64,000 nt of DNA from an uncultured Acidobacteriota bacterium (GTDB lineage: Bacteria; Acidobacteriota; Terriglobia; Terriglobales; Acidobacteriaceae): contig CAIQPK010000041.1 in assembly GCA_903873705.1 (NCBI GenBank), forward strand, positions 17,120 to 81,119, given 5' to 3'. Positions 35,820 to 43,789 of this stretch are shown here, one piece after another. Position 1 is the first letter of the stretch. Each line of letters starts with the position of its first letter. The translations under genes were made by a program, and so were the position numbers. The notes under the pieces are model-generated. The model was not told the DNA's origin and did no database searches. It saw nothing but the letters and a program-made list of their open reading frames with translations.

Positions 35820-36563
35820 ATGGCCACCCAGGGTTTGGAGTTCGCACATGTGAGCTTCGAGGTTCCGGGTGGCCGGCGGCTTTTAAGCGACGTGTCGCTG
35901 ACGGTGGATGAGGGGACGACGACGGCGCTGTTGGGGCGGAGTGGGTCGGGCAAGACGACGATGCTGCGGATGGTGAACGCGCTGGTACGGCCGACGGCGG
36001 GACGGGTTCTAGTCGGCGGAGTGGATGTGGGGTCGGCGGAGGTGGTGGGTTTGCGGCGGGGAATCGGGTACGTGATCCAGGAGACCGGGTTGTTCCCGCA
36101 CATGTCGATTGAGCGGAATGTGGGGATGGCGCTGGAGCTTGCGGGGCGGCCGGAGGGTGAGATTGCGGCGCGGGTAGCGGAAATGCTGGATCTGGTGGGT
36201 CTGAGTGGTGACTTTGCGGGGCGGTTTCCGTGGCAGTTGAGCGGCGGGCAGAGGCAGCGGGCGGGAGTGGCTCGGGCGCTGGCGAATGATCCGCAGGTGC
36301 TGCTGATGGATGAACCGTTCGGGGCGCTCGATCCGCTGACGCGGGCGGAGATGCAGACGATGCTGCGAGAGCTGCTGCGGAGGCTGGGGAAGACGACGCT
36401 GATCGTAACGCATGATCTGGATGAGGCGCTGTATCTGGCGGATCGGGTGGTGCTGTTGGAGGCCGGGAGAGTAGTGGCGGATCTGGCGGTGGAGGACGTG
36501 CGGGGTTCGGATATTGAGGCCGTGCGGTCGTATGTGGCGGCTACGCGGCGGGTGGGAGTATGA
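35820..36563 (+). CDS. Osmoprotectant (OpuC-type) ABC transporter, ATP-binding protein
   Basis: Powers import of betaine/choline-like compatible solutes. Walker A GRSGSGKT is at residues 39-46, the Q-loop in VIQETGLFP, the signature LSGGQRQR near 140, Walker B VLLMDEPFGALDP and the switch His in LIVTHDLDEALYLAD. At 247 aa it ends soon after the ATPase domain and lacks the C-terminal CBS pair that OpuCA/ProV proteins use to sense ionic strength. The next gene overlaps by four bases (ATGA). The family call rests on the gene order ATPase, permease, OpuC-type binding protein. Confidence 0.85.
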   Translation: MATQGLEFAHVSFEVPGGRRLLSDVSLTVDEGTTTALLGRSGSGKTTMLRMVNALVRPTAGRVLVGGVDVGSAEVVGLRRGIGYVIQETGLFPHMSIERNVGMALELAGRPEGEIAARVAEMLDLVGLSGDFAGRFPWQLSGGQRQRAGVARALANDPQVLLMDEPFGALDPLTRAEMQTMLRELLRRLGKTTLIVTHDLDEALYLADRVVLLEAGRVVADLAVEDVRGSDIEAVRSYVAATRRVGV

Positions 36564-37189
36564 GGGAATTTCTGCAGCGGCACGGGCCGGAGATGGGGCG
36601 GCTGACGTTTGAGCATGTGTGGCTGACCGGATTTGCGATGCTGTTTGCGGCGGGGATCGCGATTCCGCTGGGGATTGTGTTAACGCGCCGGCCGAGGCTG
36701 GCGCAGCCGGTGCTGGCGGTAGCGAATGTGTTGCAGGTGATTCCGAGCCTGGCACTGTTTGGGCTGTTATTGCCGGTTCCGTGGCTTGGAGAACGAGCTG
36801 CACGGCTGGCGGTTGTTGCGCTGACTGGATATGCGCTGCTCCCGATCCTGCGGAATACTTATGCAGGGATTCGGAATGTGGATCCGGCGCTGATCGATGT
36901 GGCTAATGCTTTGGGAATGAGTGGGATGCAAAGGTTGATAACAGTGGAACTTCCGCTGGCGGCTAGTGTGATTCTGGCTGGGTTGCGGACTGCGACCGTG
37001 ACTTGTGTGGGGGTGGCTACGATTGCGGCGGCGATTGGGGCGGGTGGGTTGGGGGAGCTGATCTTCCGGGGGGTGGCTTCGGTGGACAATGGGCTGGTGC
37101 TGGCTGGGGCGATTCCGGCGGCGTTGCTGGCGCTGGCGGCGGATGCGGTGTTGGGGATGGTGGAGAAGCGGCTGGCGGTGCGGCGGTGA
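36560..37189 (+). CDS. Osmoprotectant ABC transporter permease
   Basis: Inner-membrane subunit of 209 aa with about six helices (HVWLTGFAMLFAAGIAIPLG, LAVANVLQVIPSLALFGLLL, and so on). The EAA-type cytoplasmic loop is DVANALGMSGMQRLITVELP, which contacts the ATPase. ATG 36560 overlaps the ATPase stop by four bases, so the genes are translationally coupled. The family is the OpuCB/OsmW type. It is followed by the binding protein, whose start lies 48 bases downstream inside a repeat element. Confidence 0.88.
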   Translation: MREFLQRHGPEMGRLTFEHVWLTGFAMLFAAGIAIPLGIVLTRRPRLAQPVLAVANVLQVIPSLALFGLLLPVPWLGERAARLAVVALTGYALLPILRNTYAGIRNVDPALIDVANALGMSGMQRLITVELPLAASVILAGLRTATVTCVGVATIAAAIGAGGLGELIFRGVASVDNGLVLAGAIPAALLALAADAVLGMVEKRLAVRR

Positions 37190-37213
37190 ATGTTGTGCCG
37201 GTACGAACGAGAA

Positions 37214-37243
37214 GCAGGTCCTGCGCTGCGCTCAGGATGACAA
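37214..37243. repeat. GAGATGACA-type intergenic repeat, copy 2
   Basis: GCAGGTCCTGCGCTGCGCTC followed by AGGATGACAA. It overlaps the start codon of the next gene, between two transporter genes of one operon. Confidence 0.55.
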
Positions 37244-38103
37244 TATTGCTGGGATTTTTGGCGCTCCTCGTGGCGTGTGCGCCGCCGCGGTCGTCGCATG
37301 TTGTGGTGGGAGCTAAGAATTTTACGGAGCAGGTTGTGCTTGGGGAGTTGTTGGCGCAGGAGATTGAGGCTGTGGGGGGTGGCAGGGTGGAGAGGCGGTT
37401 CTACCTGGCGGGGAGCTACCTGTGTCAACAGGCCATGGTTGCGGGGAGGATCGATGCGTATGTGGAGTACTCGGGGACGGCGTTGACTGCCATCCTGAAG
37501 CAGCCGGTGGATCGGGATCGAGAACGGGTGCGGGCTACTGTGGCGCGGCTGTATGAGGAGCGTTATGGGATTCGGGTGGGGCCGTCGCTCGGGTTTGAGG
37601 ATACGTTTGCGATGGTGGTTCGCGGAGAGGATGCGCGGCGTTTGGGGTTAAGGACGATATCGGATGTGGTGGGGAAGACGGACATCTCGCGGTTGGGAGT
37701 GGGGTTTGAGTTTGCGGAGAGGCCGGATGGGTTGCGGGGGTTGAGTGCGGCTTATGGGCTGCGGTTTGTGGGGGACCCGCGGACGATGGAGCTGGGGTTG
37801 CTGTATCGGGCACTGGCGGCGCACCAGGTGGATATTGTGGCGGGGAACTCTACCGATGGAGCCATCAAGGCGCTGGACTTTGTGGCGCTGGAGGACGATC
37901 GGCACTACTTTCCGCCTTACGATGCGGTTCCGCTGGTTAGAGAAGAATCGCTGAAGCGGTGGCCGCAGATTGGGGTGGCGATGGAGCGGCTGGCGGGGAG
38001 GGTTTCCGCGGATGAGATGCGGGAGATGAACCTGGCGGTGGATGCGCAGCACCGGGATGTGGGTGAGGTGGTGCGGGCGTTCCGGGGGCGGAAGGGGCTT
38101 TAG
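37237..38103 (+). CDS. Osmoprotectant ABC transporter substrate-binding lipoprotein
   Basis: Binds the solute outside the inner membrane. From ATG 37237 the protein begins with a lipoprotein leader whose lipobox is LVAC (MTILLGFLALLVAC), so it is membrane-anchored. OpuCC/OsmX-type marks are VVVGAKNFTEQVVLGELLAQ, YLAGSYLCQQAM, GRIDAYVEYSGTA and DIVAGNSTDGAIK. Length 288 aa is normal. The start codon belongs to a dispersed repeat; in-frame GTG codons upstream (37188, 37197) would add a non-signal-like tail. It ends the three-gene operon. Confidence 0.85.
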   Translation: MTILLGFLALLVACAPPRSSHVVVGAKNFTEQVVLGELLAQEIEAVGGGRVERRFYLAGSYLCQQAMVAGRIDAYVEYSGTALTAILKQPVDRDRERVRATVARLYEERYGIRVGPSLGFEDTFAMVVRGEDARRLGLRTISDVVGKTDISRLGVGFEFAERPDGLRGLSAAYGLRFVGDPRTMELGLLYRALAAHQVDIVAGNSTDGAIKALDFVALEDDRHYFPPYDAVPLVREESLKRWPQIGVAMERLAGRVSADEMREMNLAVDAQHRDVGEVVRAFRGRKGL

Positions 38104-38271
38104 GGTGGGGTCCCCCCCCAGACCTGGTCTGCAAAATCTCTGATTCTAAAGAGCGAGGTCTGGGAGACAGTCTGGTAGACCGGGGATGACGGCGTGCCAG
38201 AAATGACAACGCCCGGCTTGCGCCAGGCGTTGATGTCTCTTGTTACAGTGTAGCGGGCGTGTCAAGAGGCA

Positions 38272-38313
38272 GGGAGCAGGGAGTAGGGAGTAGGGAATAG
38301 GGAGTAGCGAGCT
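38272..38313 (+). repeat. Heptamer tandem array, 6 units
   Basis: GGGAGCA, GGGAGTA, GGGAGTA, GGGAATA, GGGAGTA and GCGAGCT in perfect 7-base register, in the spacer before the DinB-like gene. The same spacer (38104-38326) also holds an AACGCC/GGCGTT hairpin at about 38200-38230. Confidence 0.8.
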
Positions 38314-38326
38314 TTGAGGAGGGGTG

Positions 38327-38818
38327 ATGGAGTTGGAGCCGTGGATGCGGGGGACGCATGGGGAGCTGGACCCGGTGGTTCGGGCGGTGGTTCATGCGCT
38401 GGAGCTGGCCGAGGAGGACGTGTCGCGATGGTGCCGGGAGCTGGATGATGCGGCGATGTTCGCGACTCCGGCGGGGCTGGCGCCGGTGGCATTTCATCTG
38501 CGGCATGTGGCGCGGTCGCTGGACCGGTTGCTGACTTATGCGGAGGGCAGGACGCTGAGCGAGGCGCAGCTGGGGGAGTTGAAGACGGAGATGGCGGCGG
38601 GGGATGCGGCGCATGTGCTGGCGGAGTTCTTCTGGGGGGTGTGCGCGGCGAAGGGGCGGGTGAAGGCGCTTTCGGCGGGGAGCTTTGGGGAAGTGCGAGA
38701 GATTGGGAGGAAGAAGCTGCCGACGACGGTGGCGGGGTTACTGGTGCATTGCGCGGACCACACGCAGCGGCATGTTGGGCAGGTGGTGGTGACGGTGAAG
38801 GTGGTAGCAAAAATTTAG
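38327..38818 (+). CDS. DinB-like protein
   Basis: DinB/YfiT-family proteins are four-helix bundles that bind a metal through three histidines; many are thiol transferases. In this 163-aa protein candidate ligands are HLRHVARSLDRLLTY (about residues 60-75) and HCADHTQRHVGQV near the C-terminus, where the spaced histidines match the family. GAGGAGG precedes ATG 38327. The gene is isolated, between the ABC transporter operon and the hydroxylase gene, and the heptamer array at 38272-38313 lies just before it. Confidence 0.75.
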   Translation: MELEPWMRGTHGELDPVVRAVVHALELAEEDVSRWCRELDDAAMFATPAGLAPVAFHLRHVARSLDRLLTYAEGRTLSEAQLGELKTEMAAGDAAHVLAEFFWGVCAAKGRVKALSAGSFGEVREIGRKKLPTTVAGLLVHCADHTQRHVGQVVVTVKVVAKI

Positions 38819-38985
38819 AACGTCCCTAGGAACGGGTATTGGTCACGCATGCCGGCGGGTCGCGTTTGGTGCGCTGCTCATGCGCGTGGTGGCCGAGCGT
38901 GATGACTTGACGGGCGGTTCCTCTTGAAGGCGTTGATCTCGTGCGATGCTGGGCGTGATTATTGTTACTGCACCGATTGAGGCGA

Positions 38986-39046
38986 GAAGCCCGGCGTATG
39001 GCCGGGCTTCAGGGTTGTGTGGCGGCGTCTCTTACGAGACGTCGCC
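38986..39046. terminator. Two adjacent hairpins between convergent genes
   Basis: GAAGCCCGGC (38986-38995) pairs with GCCGGGCTTC (39001-39010). GGCGGCGTCTC pairs with GAGACGTCGCC (39021-39046) with one G.T pair. The second lies 11 bases after the stop of the leftward hydroxylase gene. Neither has a good T-run, so termination is only likely. Confidence 0.5.
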
Positions 39047-39056
39047 ACTGTATCCG

Positions 39057-39998
39057 TTAGACATGGGTTGCTAAGGCATGCCCGACGAAGAACGCCCGGT
39101 CAGCGATAGCACGCTCAAGCAGAAGGGGCTTCTGCGCCCGCCGAGCTGCCTCGACAAGCACGTCATACACCTTTCCGGCATCGAAATCGTACGCAAAGGG
39201 AAGCATATTCGCTGCCAGGAAGATGGACGGGTAAGTTTCGTTGGAAATGATTTTCGACATGCCATCGAGCAGCATTTCGAAGTCCGAAATGTCCAGCTTC
39301 GGTCGCGTGATCCACTCGATCTCTCCGCCGGTGAGGTTGTCGTCCGGGTTTCGGAAGATGGCCTCGATGGGCACATCCGGGTCGAAGTCGAGAACAAGAT
39401 GGATGCGCGGCTCAACAGCGGAGAGATTTCCTCCGGAGTGGGCCATGCGTCCGTCGAGGAAGTAGATGTAGCCGCTACTCATGTGGTAAACGCGAGACCC
39501 TTCTGAGTTGACGGATGCCTCGTTAGTGCGGAGGGGGATATGCAGCCGGCGGAAACCCCTCTTGAACTCCATGTAGTCGCGGTGGGCTGCGATCACGGCG
39601 TTCTGCGCCGAAAAGATGCGGACGCTTTTGAGGGGAGCGGAGGCGAAGGTTTCCTGGACGAGCCGACGGATGTAGGGCACCTTGGCGCCTTCGTGGGTCC
39701 AGCGGATGGAGCCGTCATACTCGACGGATTCTCCGCTGGAAGCATCGCCGTTCCAATTGGCGAGAATGATTTGAACCCAATCGCCCGCCTTACGGGGGTC
39801 GACAGTGAGGTTGTAGCGGGAGTATGCAGCGTTATGTTCCATAGCATCGATGGTTCTCAATGCCTCTATGACCGCGTCAGTGGATAGCGCTATCTGCCCC
39901 AGAATGCGAGTGTGGTCTGCTGCGTTCTGGAGCACGGCGGGCTGGATCGGGGCGGGTTCGTCAATAACTGTAGTCAGGTTCACGGACGTTTTCTCCAT
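39057..39998 (-). CDS. Fe(II)/2-oxoglutarate-dependent aspartyl/asparaginyl hydroxylase-type (proline-hydroxylase-like) enzyme
   Basis: A 313-aa oxygenase of the asparaginyl/aspartyl beta-hydroxylase fold. The HxD...H facial triad is His139 and Asp141 (AAHRDYMEF) and His187 (RMAHSGGN). Arg198 in PRIHLVLDF is the likely 2-oxoglutarate ligand. RRLHIPLRTNEASVNSEG and YIYFLDGRMAHSGGN resemble free-amino-acid proline hydroxylases more than peptide hydroxylases. A second domain covers about residues 215-313. Cytoplasmic, no signal. It diverges from the RHH gene at 40354 across a repeat-rich region. Substrate is unproven. Confidence 0.8.
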   Translation of the reverse strand: MEKTSVNLTTVIDEPAPIQPAVLQNAADHTRILGQIALSTDAVIEALRTIDAMEHNAAYSRYNLTVDPRKAGDWVQIILANWNGDASSGESVEYDGSIRWTHEGAKVPYIRRLVQETFASAPLKSVRIFSAQNAVIAAHRDYMEFKRGFRRLHIPLRTNEASVNSEGSRVYHMSSGYIYFLDGRMAHSGGNLSAVEPRIHLVLDFDPDVPIEAIFRNPDDNLTGGEIEWITRPKLDISDFEMLLDGMSKIISNETYPSIFLAANMLPFAYDFDAGKVYDVLVEAARRAQKPLLLERAIADRAFFVGHALATHV

Positions 39999-40234
39999 TG
40001 ACCGGTTAGCGCGAGGTCATGCGGGGAGGATCGGCTGCCGCGAAAGAGACAATCTGCTATTGTCAACGCGGACACAAGAAGTCGATCGACACCATTGTGC
40101 CTGTGATCTCGGTCGCGGCTGCCTCGGCCAGAGTGTCAGCCGCGTCGAGGATTTATATGAGGGGCCCGGTAGCGAAGGTGCGTGCAATCACTGACGTATG
40201 AGCGTTGCTTGCGTGGCGGCGCCTATACTGAAAT

Positions 40235-40345
40235 GATTACATGTGCAATATGACAAATGTAATCACCATTGTCAATGAGATATTACGCAATGATTTCTCC
40301 AGGTGTTAGCAGTAATCACTAAAAGCCAGATGTAATCGTGCTAAC
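40235..40345. promoter_or_regulatory. Repeat-rich regulatory region with TGTAATCA motifs
   Basis: An inverted pair, GATTACAT (40235-40242) and ATGTAATC (40257-40264), spaced by 14 bases, is followed by AGTAATCA (40311-40318) and TGTAATCG (40331-40338). GTTAGCA (40305-40311) and TGCTAAC (40339-40345) form a second inverted pair enclosing the last two motifs. The spacer 39999-40353 has no other visible gene. The layout suggests cooperative binding by a ribbon-helix-helix protein. Confidence 0.6.
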
Positions 40346-40353
40346 ATAAAGCG

Positions 40354-40593
40354 GTGTCATCAAAGGTTTCCACACAGCCCGGGCCTGAACTGGCCTCTCT
40401 TCCGGCCGCATCGGTCAAAAAGCCCAAGTCGCGAGAAAATAAGAAGGCGTTGATTGCCTACTTCACTCCGTCTGTTTCGCGTACGCTTCGCAGGTTGGCG
40501 GCAGTAGAAGACACGACGCTTCAAGCGTTGATTGGAGAAGCTGTCGATCTTCTGATGGAAAGCCGTAAGCTTGAGCCATTCAGGGAGCGGTAA
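40354..40593 (+). CDS. Small ribbon-helix-helix-like DNA-binding protein
   Basis: A 79-aa protein with a disordered Ser/Pro/Lys-rich head and a C-terminal ribbon-helix-helix-like core (KALIAYFTPSVSRTLRRLAA, then VEDTTLQALIGEAVDLLMES), a pattern shared with ParG/antitoxin-type regulators. The start is GTG 40354; the ribosome site is weak. It lies directly after the TGTAATCA repeat region and converges with the larger RHH-PAS regulator gene nine bases away. Autoregulation and control of the divergent hydroxylase gene are plausible. No toxin gene follows, so it is not an obvious antitoxin. Confidence 0.65.
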   Translation: MSSKVSTQPGPELASLPAASVKKPKSRENKKALIAYFTPSVSRTLRRLAAVEDTTLQALIGEAVDLLMESRKLEPFRER

Positions 40594-40602
40594 GGCTTCG
40601 GC

Positions 40603-41598
40603 TCAGGAGTTGTGATCTTTCCGGCGGAGCCGAATTTTAGGTGGGTTAAAGCTCACGACCCCGACATAGTCAATGCTTCCATTTTGGCTGAATACCGGGA
40701 AATGGACGGACGTGCGAATCTGCCCCAGGATATCTTCCCTGATGATGTGCGCCTCGCCCTTTTCCAACGCGAGGGAGTCATATTTGGGGGTCGGGTCGCT
40801 CGGCTGCAAATTGAAGAGCTGCATGGACGTCTTGTTTAGGCCATCGGAAAGATTTTTCAGTCGAGCTAAGGCACGGAACGCCTCGTTATACCAACAGAGC
40901 CGGTGTTTACTGTCTTTTAGCGCCGCTGCGACTCTTAGGTCTCTGACAAATGCACTGCACAGCAAGGGTTCAGGTTCTGTCCAGTCGCTGGGCAAAATGA
41001 CTGGAAGCTCGCATTTTCCTTTGGTGGCTGCCACATTGACCTCGGCAGCCGGGAAGCTGAGGTCGCCGGTCAGAACTTGATGTCCGTCGTTTATCTTTAT
41101 CGGAAAGCCCTCCGCTAAAACGGCTCCTTTTTTGCCATCAACGGTAAAGTGCTGGAGCTTAATTGCAGCCTTGTACCGTGCACGGCGCAGGGCCATGGCA
41201 TCCTGCTCATTGGTGAATTTGATTCGGCTGCTGATCGGCTTGCCCTTAAGAACCTTCAAATCTCCATCAATCATCAATTCGCAAGCCCTGTTGCACCAAA
41301 GAACCGTGCCGGTCTCTCGCGCTGAATAGCGATCGGGCCAGGACATAATGATGGCGGGCACCGGTAGTGATTCCAAAAAACTGACACCAAATTCGCTTTC
41401 ATCCATTGGGCTATGGCGTTCCGCCCTGGGCACAGGGAGTGTCCCTTGATGAAGGACGCCGATCTTGTTCTTGAGTGCCTCTTCGACGAACTGCTCCAGC
41501 GTTGATCCGGCTTCGATGGCGGCAATTTTTGACGCCTTATGCATCTCTTCTGAAATACGGACTGTTTTATAGCTCTTGCCGCCACCCTGCTCTGCCAT
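40603..41598 (-). CDS. Ribbon-helix-helix protein fused to two PAS-like domains
   Basis: A 331-aa protein. Residues 9-47 (YKTVRISEEMHKASKIAAIE, AGSTLEQFVEEALKNKI) match an Arc/RHH DNA-binding fold. Two PAS-like sensor domains follow. The first is about 72-180 (LPVPAIIMSWPDRYS, TVLWCNRACELMIDG, GKKGAVLAEGFPIKINDG). The second is about 215-320 (AAALKDSKHRLCWYNEAFRA, YDSLALEKGEAHIIREDIL, FPVFSQNGSIDYVGVVSFN). Sensing without a kinase, coupled directly to an RHH domain, would make it a one-component regulator. ATG 41598 follows AGAGGA at good spacing. No operon partner downstream. Confidence 0.7.
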   Translation of the reverse strand: MAEQGGGKSYKTVRISEEMHKASKIAAIEAGSTLEQFVEEALKNKIGVLHQGTLPVPRAERHSPMDESEFGVSFLESLPVPAIIMSWPDRYSARETGTVLWCNRACELMIDGDLKVLKGKPISSRIKFTNEQDAMALRRARYKAAIKLQHFTVDGKKGAVLAEGFPIKINDGHQVLTGDLSFPAAEVNVAATKGKCELPVILPSDWTEPEPLLCSAFVRDLRVAAALKDSKHRLCWYNEAFRALARLKNLSDGLNKTSMQLFNLQPSDPTPKYDSLALEKGEAHIIREDILGQIRTSVHFPVFSQNGSIDYVGVVSFNPPKIRLRRKDHNS

Positions 41599-41960
41599 GC
41601 CATCCTCTTGCGTGCGGTTAATATAGATCAGAATAGGCGATTAAGAAGCTCTCGCTGAAAAAAGCGTGTGATGCGATGTTGGCAGATGATGCGCGGGCGC
41701 GTGGCGGAAAGGAGAGGAGCGTGAGGGTGGTCCGGCTGCAGCCGAGTTCGCTCGTGGAAGAGGGGCCATCTTGGCGAAGGTGGCTTTTACAGGCGGGCAA
41801 ACCAAGAACGAGTTTACGGAGGCTAGCTGCTCCCTGGGCCTGCTCGATTTTTGCCGGCACACCTGTTGTGGGCCGCAAATGTCGAGCATAAGCCGCAGGC
41901 TGATATAGTTGGCTCAAGCACGCAAACGGTTTCTGTAAGGCCCCTCAGTGAGGTCTCCTG
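41599..41960. other. Intergenic stretch without a recognised gene
   Basis: This 362-base divergent spacer lies between the RHH-PAS gene and the radical SAM gene. Open frames in it have poor amino-acid character and no ribosome sites. A TATATT element about 30 bases before the RHH-PAS start may be its -10; no clear -35 is seen. A GTGAGG site serves the radical SAM start. Confidence 0.5.
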
Positions 41961-43718
41961 ATGTCTATGCCTGGTGCAGTAGAACGCTCGCCCGCTGAGA
42001 TGGCGGTGGCGAATGGGTCTAAGCGGTTCACGATTTTCCTGATCAAACCTTCGCATTATGACGACGATGGGTATGTGATCCAGTGGTTCCGGTCGGCGGT
42101 GCCTTCGAACTCTCTGGCGGTGGTGCATGGGCTGGCGGCGGACGCGGTGCGGCGGCGGGTGCTGGGCGACGACGTGGTGATGGACGTCCGGTCGATGGAT
42201 GAGGACAACACCCGCGTCCGGACGAAGGCGATTGCGAAGGAGTTGGCCGGCGGGCGGGGTGTGGTGGTGCTGGTGGGGGTGCAGTCGAACCAGTTTCCGC
42301 GGGCGATGGATATGGCGCGGCCACTGAGGGCGGCGGGGGTTCCGGTTTGCCTGGGTGGGTTCCATGTGTCGGGTAGCCTGTCGATGCTGGGAGGGATTAC
42401 TCCGGAGCTGCAAGAGGCGTTGGATCTTGGGATTTCGCTGTTTGCGGGCGAGGCCGAGGAGGGGCGGTTTGACCAGGTACTGCGCGATGCGTGGCATGGG
42501 GAGTTGAAGCCGCTCTATAACTACCTGGACGATCTACCGAACCTGGAAGGCGCGCCGGCGCCGATACTGCCGGCTAAGACGATCAAGGGAACGCTGGGCA
42601 AGTACACGAGTTTCGATGCGGGGCGGGGGTGCCCGTTCCAGTGCTCGTTCTGCACGATCATCAATGTGCAGGGACGGAAGAGCCGGCGGCGAACGGTGGA
42701 TGAGGTGGAAGAGATTCTGCGCAAAAACATTGCGCAGGGTGTGACGCGGTTTTTTATTACGGACGATAATTTTTCGCGGAACTCGGACTGGGAGAAGATC
42801 TTCGACCGGCTGATCTGGATGCGCGAGGAAGAGAAGCTGAACATCAAGTTCATGATCCAGGTGGACACGATGTGCCATCGGCTGCCGGGGTTTATTGAGA
42901 AGGCGGGACGTGCGGGTGTGCGGCGGGTGTTTATCGGGTTGGAGAGCATCAATCCGGCGAGCTTGAAGAGCGCGAACAAGAAGCAGAACAAGATCGCGGA
43001 GTATCGCAAGATGATCCTGGCGTGGAAGCGGGCCGGGGCGATTGTGTTTGCGGGGTACATTATCGGGTTTCCGGGAGAGACGCCGGAGACGGTGCTGCAT
43101 GACATCAAGGTGCTGAAGCGGGAGCTGGCGATTGATTTGCTGGAGCCGCATTGCCTGACGGCGCTGCCGGGGTCGGCTGACCACCAGGCGCTGAGCCGGG
43201 CGGGGGAGTATCTCGATCCAGATTTAAATAAGTACGACCTGGAGCATGTGACGACGAAGCATCCGACGATGACGACGGAGGAGTGGTCGAAGCTTTATCG
43301 GGATACGTGGAAGGAATTTTTTACGCCCGAGCACATGGAGACGGTGATTCGGCGGGCGGTGGCGACGGGCGTGAGCGCGGCGAATATGACCGTGCTGCTG
43401 CTGTGGTTCCACTTCTGCATTGTGTACGAGAAGATCGATCCGCTGCAGGGAGGGTATCTGCGGCGAAAGCACAGGCTGGACCGGCGGCCAGGGCTGCCTG
43501 TGGAAAGTGTGTTCACGTTCTATCCGAAGTTTTACGGGAACCTGGTTTACAAGCACGCGAAGATGCTGAGGCTGGCGTGGCGGTTCCACTGGTTCAAGGA
43601 GCGGCTGGAGAAGAATGCGGCGGCGAAGAACTATTCGGATGTGGCGCTGACGGCGGATGAGGATACGGTGCAGGAAGAGCTGGAGATGATGCTGACGCAG
43701 ATTGCGGTGGCGCGGTAG
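41961..43718 (+). CDS. B12-binding-domain radical SAM protein
   Basis: A 585-aa radical SAM enzyme. The N-terminal ~190 residues form a cobalamin-binding-like Rossmann domain (VVVLVGVQSNQFPRAMDMAR, VCLGGFHVSGSLSMLG). The [4Fe-4S] cluster motif CxxxCxxC is Cys224, Cys228 and Cys231 (GRGCPFQCSFC). FITDDNFSRN, GLESINPASLKSANKKQNK and FAGYIIGFPGETPETV are the usual following radical SAM blocks. The C-terminal 150 residues form a helical extension. GAGGT precedes ATG 41961. The substrate is unknown; such enzymes act in hopanoid, lipid and natural-product modification. A hairpin repeat (43729-43760) lies 10 bases after the stop. Confidence 0.85.
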   Translation: MSMPGAVERSPAEMAVANGSKRFTIFLIKPSHYDDDGYVIQWFRSAVPSNSLAVVHGLAADAVRRRVLGDDVVMDVRSMDEDNTRVRTKAIAKELAGGRGVVVLVGVQSNQFPRAMDMARPLRAAGVPVCLGGFHVSGSLSMLGGITPELQEALDLGISLFAGEAEEGRFDQVLRDAWHGELKPLYNYLDDLPNLEGAPAPILPAKTIKGTLGKYTSFDAGRGCPFQCSFCTIINVQGRKSRRRTVDEVEEILRKNIAQGVTRFFITDDNFSRNSDWEKIFDRLIWMREEEKLNIKFMIQVDTMCHRLPGFIEKAGRAGVRRVFIGLESINPASLKSANKKQNKIAEYRKMILAWKRAGAIVFAGYIIGFPGETPETVLHDIKVLKRELAIDLLEPHCLTALPGSADHQALSRAGEYLDPDLNKYDLEHVTTKHPTMTTEEWSKLYRDTWKEFFTPEHMETVIRRAVATGVSAANMTVLLLWFHFCIVYEKIDPLQGGYLRRKHRLDRRPGLPVESVFTFYPKFYGNLVYKHAKMLRLAWRFHWFKERLEKNAAAKNYSDVALTADEDTVQEELEMMLTQIAVAR

Positions 43719-43728
43719 GGCCTGCGCT

Positions 43729-43760
43729 CCCATGTCCGAAAATCCGGACATGGGGCACCC
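43729..43760. repeat. GGGGCACCC hairpin repeat, copy 1
   Basis: CCCATGTCCG (43729-43738) pairs with CGGACATGGG (43745-43754) and is followed by GCACCC. Confidence 0.75.
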
Positions 43761-43789
43761 GGAAAATGGTGGTTGGGTAGTTGGCTGAT

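Noticed and set aside
38272..38313. CRISPR-like array
   Set aside because: Units are 7 bases with no spacers; no cas genes are near.
41618..41917. Small leftward frame in the 41.6-41.9 kb gap
   Set aside because: No ribosome site, Pro/Ser/Arg-rich composition, no recognised family.
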